Assembly: GCF_008064635.1 (NCBI RefSeq)
Contig: NZ_VRYZ01000001.1
Location: 310,001 to 374,000, forward strand
Reading direction: 5' to 3'
From: Parahaliea aestuarii
GTDB lineage: Bacteria; Pseudomonadota; Gammaproteobacteria; Pseudomonadales; Halieaceae
DNA length: 64,000 nt
Each line of letters starts with the position of its first letter. Position 1 is the first letter of the stretch. The position numbers and the translations under genes were made by a program. The notes under the pieces were generated by a model. It was not told where the DNA came from, did not search any database, and was given only the letters and a program-made list of their open reading frames with translations. Positions 58,537 through 64,000 of the stretch are shown here, piece by piece.

Positions 58537-59142
58537 TCAGGGCGCCCAGTACAGGGGTTCAGTGCGCCAGTGTGATTTCCAGGCGACCTTGACCTTGTTG
58601 CTGTAACGCTTGCTGCCGCTGCTGCCGTTATAGGCGGCGAGGGCGCGGTGCAGGTGGCCATCCTCCCGTTGCAGATAGAACTGCAGGATGCGGCAGCCAT
58701 ACTCGAAATTGGTGCGGTTGAGGGTGAGGTTGTCGCCGGGGCGCCCGATTTCATTCTTCCAGAAAGGCATCACCTGCATCATGCCTTGGGCGCCGGCGCT
58801 GGAGACGGCAAAGCGATCAAAGTGGCTTTCGACTTCGATCACCGCCAGCACCAGTTCCGGGGGCAGTTCCGCCCGCACTGCGGCGGCGTGAACCTGGCGC
58901 AATAGCTCCAGGCGCTCGCCCGGCTCTTTCACAAACCGCGCCAGCCGGGCCGACATATCCACCAGCCAGACCTCGGCGTCGTAGCGGTCCTCGAAGCTGT
59001 CGGCACTGGAAATAGTGCGCTCCAGGAATGCGCGCAATGCGGCGCGCTCCTGGGGGTCCTGCGGCTGCCCGTGTACCGCCTGTGTCAGAGGTCCGGCCAG
59101 CAGCAGGGTCAGGCCGCAGCGGCAAAACAGGCGCCGCCGCAC
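58537..59142 (-). CDS. Exported lytic transglycosylase, SLT family
   Basis: 201 residues with a signal peptide (about 1-25, near VHG-QPQ). The SLT domain at about 90-195 has the catalytic glutamate in LAVIEVESHFDRFAVSSAGAQGMMQVMPFW and RALAAYNGSSGSKRYSNKVKVAW. It cleaves glycan strands with anhydro products. GTG start 3 nt after proS, so it is probably cotranscribed. Confidence 0.9.
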   Translation of the reverse strand: MRRRLFCRCGLTLLLAGPLTQAVHGQPQDPQERAALRAFLERTISSADSFEDRYDAEVWLVDMSARLARFVKEPGERLELLRQVHAAAVRAELPPELVLAVIEVESHFDRFAVSSAGAQGMMQVMPFWKNEIGRPGDNLTLNRTNFEYGCRILQFYLQREDGHLHRALAAYNGSSGSKRYSNKVKVAWKSHWRTEPLYWAP

Positions 59143-59145
59143 CGT

Positions 59146-60858
59146 TCAGCGTCCCAGCTTTTCCATCACGGCGGCGAAGATGGCGTCGCGATCAATCAGT
59201 GTGGGCTCGGCATCCCGTCGGCCCTTGTATTCCAGTTGGCCCTCGGCCAGGGCGCGGTCGCCAATCACGATGCGGTGGGGGATGCCAATCAGTTCCATGT
59301 CGGCGAACTTCACCCCGGGACGCTCGTTGCGATCGTCCATCATTACATCGACGCCAGCCTCGCGGAACTGCCGGTACAGGGCTTCGGTGCACTCGGCCAC
59401 GGCCTCGGACTTCTGCATGTTGAGCGGCACGATGACCAGCTCGTAGGGTGCCATGGCGGTGGGCCAGATAATGCCCTTGTCGTCGTGGTTCTGCTCAATG
59501 GCGGAGGCAACGATGCGGCTGACGCCGATACCGTAGCAACCCATGGTCATGGTGACCTGCTTGCCGTTTTCATCCAGTACGGTGGCATGCATGGCTTCGC
59601 TGTACTTGGTGCCGAGCTGGAAGATGTGGCCAACCTCGATACCGCGTTTGATCTGCAGAGTGCCCTGGCCGTCGGGGCTGGGATCGCCTTCGACCACTTC
59701 GCGCAGGTCTTCGACGCGCGCCAGCGGGCAGTCGCGCTCCCAGTTCACGCCGCGCAGGTGTACGTCGTCGCGGTTCGCGCCACAGACAAAATCGGCCAGG
59801 TGGGCGGCGCTGCGATCGACAATGACGGGAATCGACAGACCCACCGGACCCAGCGAGCCAAAGCCGGCGCCCAAGGCCTTGCGCACGGCTGCTTCCTCGG
59901 CCATTTGCAGAGGGCTGGCCACGCCGGCGAGCTTTTCCGCCTTGATTTCATTCAGGCTGTGGTCGCCGCGCAGAACCAGGGCCACCAGGGTGCCGGGCTC
60001 ATCGCCGGCGACCACCAGGGTTTTTACCGTGGTGGCCGGATCGATGTCGAGCAGGGCGGCGAGATCGTCGATGGTTTTTACGCCGGGTGTGGCGACGTCG
60101 CTCATGGTTGCGGCGGGCGCCGGGCGCTCGCCGGCCGGGGCCAGGGCTTCGGCCATCTCCACATTCGCGGCGTAGTCGCTGCTGTCGCTGAAGGCGATGT
60201 CGTCCTCGCCGGAATTGGCCAGCACGTGAAATTCGTGGGAGGCGCTGCCGCCGATGCTTCCGGTGTCTGCAATGACCGGACGGAAATCCAGCCCGAGACG
60301 GGTGAAGATGGCGCTGTAGGCGCCGTGCATCACCTGGTAGGTGGCCTCCAGTGAGGCGTGGTCGCGGTGAAAGGAGTAGGCGTCCTTCATCAGGAATTCG
60401 CGCGAGCGCATGAGGCCGAAGCGCGGACGTATTTCATCGCGCACCTTGGTCTGGATCTGGAACAGGTTCAGCGGTAGCTGCTTGTAGCTCTTGATTTCGT
60501 TGCGCACCAGTTCGGTGACGACTTCCTCGTGGGTCGGGCCCAGGCAGAAATCGCGCTCGTGGCGATCCTGGATGCGCAGCAGTTCCGGCCCGTACTGTTC
60601 CCAGCGCCCCGATTCCTGCCAGAGCTCGGCCGGTTGCACCACCGGCATGCTGACTTCCAGCGCGCCGGCCGCCACCATCTCCTCGCGCACGACGTTTTCC
60701 ACCTTGCGCAGTACCTTCAGGCCCAGCGGCAACCAGGTGTAAAGACCGGACGCGAGCTTGCGGATCAGCCCGGCGCGCAGCATCAGCTGATGGCTGATGA
60801 CTTCAGCGTCGGAGGGGGTCTCCTTGAGGGTGGTGATAAGGTACTCGGAGGTGCGCAT
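59146..60858 (-). CDS. proS: Prolyl-tRNA synthetase
   Basis: 570 residues (E. coli 572). Class II synthetase: [24 protein letters not shown] (motif 1), [15 protein letters not shown] read as CLGPTHEEV here (motif 2 region), an editing insertion of the bacterial type near 230-400, [27 protein letters not shown] (motif 3), and the anticodon-binding C-terminal domain. Start ATG 60858. Heads a unit with the SLT gene. Confidence 0.97.
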   Translation of the reverse strand: MRTSEYLITTLKETPSDAEVISHQLMLRAGLIRKLASGLYTWLPLGLKVLRKVENVVREEMVAAGALEVSMPVVQPAELWQESGRWEQYGPELLRIQDRHERDFCLGPTHEEVVTELVRNEIKSYKQLPLNLFQIQTKVRDEIRPRFGLMRSREFLMKDAYSFHRDHASLEATYQVMHGAYSAIFTRLGLDFRPVIADTGSIGGSASHEFHVLANSGEDDIAFSDSSDYAANVEMAEALAPAGERPAPAATMSDVATPGVKTIDDLAALLDIDPATTVKTLVVAGDEPGTLVALVLRGDHSLNEIKAEKLAGVASPLQMAEEAAVRKALGAGFGSLGPVGLSIPVIVDRSAAHLADFVCGANRDDVHLRGVNWERDCPLARVEDLREVVEGDPSPDGQGTLQIKRGIEVGHIFQLGTKYSEAMHATVLDENGKQVTMTMGCYGIGVSRIVASAIEQNHDDKGIIWPTAMAPYELVIVPLNMQKSEAVAECTEALYRQFREAGVDVMMDDRNERPGVKFADMELIGIPHRIVIGDRALAEGQLEYKGRRDAEPTLIDRDAIFAAVMEKLGR

Positions 60859-61035
60859 GGTGGTTCCATTGGAAGGCGAAAATGAGGCTGGGTAGTTTAC
60901 GTCTGAACGGGATTTGGGTACAGCGAGTGCGCCCTGAAGGGGTGCAGGTGGCGGTGAGGCCCGGGAACGTCCGGGTGAAATGGCTCACACACCTGCAAAA
61001 ATAGGGTTTAATTGCGCAGATTGGCTTCAAAGCGC

Positions 61036-61064
61036 TTGTATTGCAGCGTTTCATGATTTATACA
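61036..61064 (+). promoter_or_regulatory. Candidate promoter of the HU-like gene
   Basis: TTGTAT (61036-61041) and TATACA (61059-61064) with a 17-bp spacer, about 93 bp before the start at 61157. The 298-bp proS-HU gap shows no other feature. Confidence 0.55.
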
Positions 61065-61156
61065 TTTGTGCGTGCCTGACGTCGGCACTTGTTTCTGCGG
61101 TTCGGGGGGCGGGTCGGCACACTACTCACTCATAACGAAGGAAGGTTGCAAACAAC

Positions 61157-61594
61157 ATGGCTACCAGAAAAGCAGCAGCTAAAAAGAAAGCTCCGGCCAA
61201 GAAGGCAGTAGCTAAAAAGGCTCCGGCCAAGAAAGCTCCCGCCAAGAAGGCCGCTCCAGCCAAGAAGCCTGCGGCAACTGCGCTCAAGGACAAAATGACC
61301 AAGAGCCAGATTGTTACCAGCATTGCTGAGAGCACTGGTCTGTCCAAGAAGCAGGTGGGCGATGTGTTTGGTGAGCTGGAATCCCTGATCGAGCGCAGCA
61401 TCAAGAAGCGCGCGGTCGGCGAATTTACCCTCCCTGGCCTGATGAAAATCACCACGGTGAAGAAGCCCGCCCGCAAGGCGCGCAAGGGCATCAACCCCTT
61501 CACTGGCGAAGAGACCACCTTCAAGGCCAAGCCGGCCAGCGTCGCTGTTAAAGTGCGTCCGCTGAAGAAAATGAAGGAATTCGCCGCCTCCTGA
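61157..61594 (+). CDS. HU-like DNA-binding protein with lysine-rich H1-like tail
   Basis: 145 residues. The first 45 are AKKA-type repeats (KKAPAKKAVAKKAPAKKA) as in bacterial histone H1-like proteins. Residues about 47-145 are a HU/IHF-like domain: KSQIVTSIAESTGLSKKQVGDVFGELESLIERSI, FTLPGLMKI, and GINPFTGEETTFKAKPASVAVKVRPLK, with the proline that intercalates in DNA in the arm. It should bind and compact DNA without sequence preference. Monocistronic, with its own promoter and a downstream hairpin. Confidence 0.85.
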   Translation: MATRKAAAKKKAPAKKAVAKKAPAKKAPAKKAAPAKKPAATALKDKMTKSQIVTSIAESTGLSKKQVGDVFGELESLIERSIKKRAVGEFTLPGLMKITTVKKPARKARKGINPFTGEETTFKAKPASVAVKVRPLKKMKEFAAS

Positions 61595-61610
61595 GGCGCC
61601 GGTTCTTCCC

Positions 61611-61639
61611 GTTTCCCGCGGGCTGTCTCCGCGGGAAAC
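61611..61639 (+). terminator. Hairpin after the HU-like gene
   Basis: GTTTCCCGCGG and CCGCGGGAAAC pair around GCTGTCT, 17 bp past the stop. No T-run follows. Confidence 0.55.
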
Positions 61640-61710
61640 GCCCCTCCCTCGCGCCGCGTCAGTTGGCGTGAAAGCCCGATTCCCCCTGAATTTCTGTCGC
61701 TGTTCACTTC

Positions 61711-61739
61711 TTGGCCTGTTTCCCCGCTTGGGGTAAAAT
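61711..61739 (+). promoter_or_regulatory. Promoter of fmdB-aspS
   Basis: TTGGCC (61711-61716) and TAAAAT (61734-61739) with a 17-bp spacer, 51 bp before the FmdB-type start. Confidence 0.6.
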
Positions 61740-61790
61740 CCGCGCCTCGTTTTTTTCCTTGTTGTTTTCGTTTTATCGGCGAGCAAACAC

Positions 61791-62084
61791 ATGCCTATCT
61801 ATGAGTATCAGTGCCAGTCCTGTGGTAAACCCCACGAGGCTTTGCAAAAGATCAGCGATGCCCCGCTGCAGGACTGTCCTGCCTGCGGCAAGCCCGAGCT
61901 GAAGAAGAAGATTTCCGCGGCTGGCTTTCGCCTCAAGGGCGGCGGCTGGTATGAGACCGACTTCAAGACCGGCAGCAAGAAGAACCTGGCCGGCGGCGGT
62001 GATAGCGGCGCATCCAGTGGCACCGACAAGGCCGGCGGCGACAAGAAAAGCAGCGGCGAGAGCAAGAGCAGCGCTCCCGCCTGA
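61791..62084 (+). CDS. FmdB-family zinc-ribbon protein
   Basis: 97 residues. Zinc ribbon C8-x2-C11 and C29-x2-C32 (MPIYEYQCQSCGKPHE, DCPACGKPELKK), then GFRLKGGGWYETDF and a low-complexity tail rich in glycine, serine and lysine. Function poorly known; it commonly precedes aspS. The 52-bp gap to aspS suggests an operon. Confidence 0.9.
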   Translation: MPIYEYQCQSCGKPHEALQKISDAPLQDCPACGKPELKKKISAAGFRLKGGGWYETDFKTGSKKNLAGGGDSGASSGTDKAGGDKKSSGESKSSAPA

Positions 62085-62136
62085 CACCCGGCTCGCGGCA
62101 GCGGGCCTCACCTGACAAGCAATGGATACCTGAGTT

Positions 62137-63924
62137 ATGCGCAGTCATTATTGTGGCGCCCTTGGCACCGGCAACATCGACGATACCGTCACCCTCTGCG
62201 GGTGGGTAGACCGTCGCCGCGACCACGGGGGCGTTATCTTTCTCGATCTGCGCGACCGCGAGGGCATCGTCCAGGTGGTATTCGACCCGGATACCGAGGA
62301 GCATTTCCAGCGCGCCGACCGGGTTCGCAGCGAATACGTGCTGAAGGTCACCGGCCGGGTGCGCGCGCGCAGCGATGCCACCGTCAATCCGAATATGGCC
62401 ACCGGCGCTATCGAGGTGCTGGGTAAGGAGCTGGAGATTCTCAACAGCGCCGCCACGCCGCCCTTCCAGCTGGACGAGCACACTGCGGTGGGCGAGGACG
62501 TGCGGCTGAAGCATCGCTACATGGACCTGCGCCGCCCCGAGATGCAGGCCAAGCTGATGCTGCGCGCCCGCATCACTTCCGCCGTGCGCCAGTTCCTCGA
62601 CAGCGAAGGCTTCCTCGACATCGAGACCCCAATCCTGACCCGCGCCACGCCCGAGGGCGCCCGCGACTACCTGGTGCCGAGCCGCACCCACCCGGGGCAC
62701 TTCTTTGCCCTGCCGCAGTCGCCGCAGTTGTTCAAGCAGCTGTTGATGGTGTCCGGCTTCGACCGCTACTACCAGGTCGCCAAGTGCTTCCGCGACGAGG
62801 ACCTGCGCGCTGACCGCCAGCCGGAATTCACCCAGATCGATATCGAGACCTCCTTCCTCGATGAAGACGCGATCATGGGCATCACCGAGCGCATGATCCG
62901 CGAGCTGTTCCAGAGTGTGCTGGATGTGGAGCTGGGTGACTTCCCTCACATGACCTACGCAGAGGCCATGGACCGCTTTGGTTCCGACAAGCCGGACCTG
63001 CGCATCGCGCTGGAACTGGTGAGTGTCGACGACCTGATGCAGCAGGTCGATTTCAAGGTGTTCCGCGGCCCCGCCGATGACCCCGACGGTCGCGTGGCGG
63101 CCCTGAAGGTACCGGGCGGCGCCAGTATCAGCCGCAAGGAAATCGACGATTACACCAGGTACGTGTCCATTTACGGCGCCCGCGGTCTGGCCTGGATCAA
63201 GGTCAACGATCTGGCGGCCGGTGTTGAAGGTTTGCAGTCCCCCATCCTCAAGTTCATGCCGGAGGACGTGGTACAGCAGATGATGGCGCGCCTGGAGGCG
63301 AAGGACGGCGACATCATCTTCTTCGGCGCCGACAAGACCGGCGTGGTCAACGAGTCCCTTGGCGCCCTGCGCCTGAAGGTGGCCGAGGATCAGGGCCTGG
63401 TGGCCGCGGGCTGGGCGCCGCTGTGGGTGGTGGACTTCCCCATGTTCGAGGACGATGGCAACGGTGGCTGGACACCTCTGCACCACCCCTTCACCGCGCC
63501 GTCCTGCAGCCCTGAAGAACTCAAGGCCAACCCCGGTACCGCCCTGTCGCGGGCCTACGACATGGTGCTGAATGGCACCGAACTGGGCGGCGGCAGTGTG
63601 CGCATCCACCAGCGCGATATGCAGGAGACGGTGTTCCAGATTCTGGGCATCGATGAGGCCGAGGCCGAGGAGAAATTCGGCTTCCTGCTCAACGCCCTGA
63701 AGTACGGTGCGCCGCCCCATGGTGGCCTGGCTTTCGGTCTCGACCGCCTGGTCATGCTGATGACCGGTGCCACCTCGATTCGCGAAGTGATCGCCTTCCC
63801 GAAAACCCAGACGGCGGCCTGTGTAATGACCGACGCCCCCGGTGAGGTGGCTGCCCAGCAGCTGCGTGAACTGAATATCCGCCTGCGCCAGAAACAACAG
63901 GAGCAGCCGGCCCAGGGCGAGTAA
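62137..63924 (+). CDS. aspS: Aspartyl-tRNA synthetase
   Basis: 595 residues (E. coli 590). Class IIb: OB-fold anticodon domain ([28 protein letters not shown]), [22 protein letters not shown], motif 2 [20 protein letters not shown], the bacterial GAD insertion at about 285-420, and motif 3 [16 protein letters not shown]. Whether it charges only tRNA-Asp or also tRNA-Asn depends on gatCAB, not in the window. yebC follows after 15 nt. Confidence 0.98.
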   Translation: MRSHYCGALGTGNIDDTVTLCGWVDRRRDHGGVIFLDLRDREGIVQVVFDPDTEEHFQRADRVRSEYVLKVTGRVRARSDATVNPNMATGAIEVLGKELEILNSAATPPFQLDEHTAVGEDVRLKHRYMDLRRPEMQAKLMLRARITSAVRQFLDSEGFLDIETPILTRATPEGARDYLVPSRTHPGHFFALPQSPQLFKQLLMVSGFDRYYQVAKCFRDEDLRADRQPEFTQIDIETSFLDEDAIMGITERMIRELFQSVLDVELGDFPHMTYAEAMDRFGSDKPDLRIALELVSVDDLMQQVDFKVFRGPADDPDGRVAALKVPGGASISRKEIDDYTRYVSIYGARGLAWIKVNDLAAGVEGLQSPILKFMPEDVVQQMMARLEAKDGDIIFFGADKTGVVNESLGALRLKVAEDQGLVAAGWAPLWVVDFPMFEDDGNGGWTPLHHPFTAPSCSPEELKANPGTALSRAYDMVLNGTELGGGSVRIHQRDMQETVFQILGIDEAEAEEKFGFLLNALKYGAPPHGGLAFGLDRLVMLMTGATSIREVIAFPKTQTAACVMTDAPGEVAAQQLRELNIRLRQKQQEQPAQGE

Positions 63925-63939
63925 AGGAAGGGAGGACGC

Positions 63940-64000
63940 ATGGCTGGCCATAGCAAGTGGGCCAACATCAAGCACCGCAAGGCGGCCCAGGACGCCAGGC
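63940..64000 (+). CDS. yebC: YebC/PmpR family regulator, 5' start only
   Basis: Start of a YebC-type gene: MAGHSKWANIKHRKAAQDAR is the family opening. GGAAGGGAGG lies just before ATG 63940. The window ends after 20 codons. YebC-type proteins act as transcription factors or as helpers of translation through proline runs. The aspS-yebC order is common. Confidence 0.93.
   Translation, partial: MAGHSKWANIKHRKAAQDAR

Noticed and set aside
61963-63975. Open frame of about 670 codons on the minus strand over aspS
   Set aside because: Antisense to aspS and fmdB; histidine- and valine-rich composition is the mirror of the real gene and no motif is seen.

Overview
This window is chromosomal DNA from a GC-rich gammaproteobacterium. 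The core genes (str, S10, spc and alpha ribosomal operons; rsfS-rlmH-mrdA-rodA-mltB-rlpA-dacA-ybeD-lipB; aspS-yebC) are in the usual gammaproteobacterial order. The long 407-residue EF-Tu, together with PQQ dehydrogenases, a RegBA-like redox two-component system and a PEP-CTERM-like protein, suggests a marine Cellvibrionales-type bacterium, perhaps near Halieaceae. That placement is inference from gene content and was not tested by any search. No tRNA, rRNA, CRISPR array, prophage or intact insertion sequence was recognised.

Regions. 2-2568: 3' end of fusA, then tuf. 2569-7486: a vitamin B12 island (cobalamin riboswitch, BtuB-type receptor, CbiB, threonine-phosphate decarboxylase) plus a TM2-domain membrane protein, lying between tuf and rpsJ. 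7487-21730: the S10, spc and alpha operons from rpsJ to rplQ, with promoters before rpsJ and rpsM and a terminator after rplQ. 21731-26680: an accessory stretch with two inverted copies of a structured repeat, a TonB-C-terminal-domain protein, a membrane Ser/Thr kinase, and a PEP-CTERM-like protein behind a sigma-54 promoter match. 26681-31230: uvrA, grxD, bfd with a Fur-box-like site, and a 2-Cys peroxiredoxin. 31231-32189: a large gene-free inverted repeat. 32190-42180: proA-nadD-rsfS-rlmH and the cell-elongation and septation cluster through lipB. 42317-48744: a sorbosone-dehydrogenase/diheme-cytochrome lipoprotein, a quinohemoprotein alcohol dehydrogenase, and RegA/RegB-type regulators. 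48860-58521: prfC, a diguanylate cyclase, glutathione peroxidase, fatty-acid desaturase, MATE transporter, a PuuA-like ligase and two regulators. 58537-64000: a lytic transglycosylase, proS, an HU-like protein with a histone-H1-like tail, fmdB, aspS and the start of yebC.

How the genes work together. The B12 genes form one riboswitch-controlled uptake and salvage unit. The PQQ enzymes are periplasmic oxidases with fused c-type hemes that could feed the respiratory chain; the neighbouring RegB-like sensor keeps both the quinone-site motif and a cysteine exactly 40 residues after the phospho-histidine, as in RegB, so a link to respiratory redox state is plausible. grxD, bfd and the peroxiredoxin form an iron and oxidative-stress neighbourhood. 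The most unusual non-coding items are the paired three-way-junction repeats after rplQ, the roughly 300-bp-arm inverted repeat before proA, and the sigma-54 promoter match of the PEP-CTERM-like gene.
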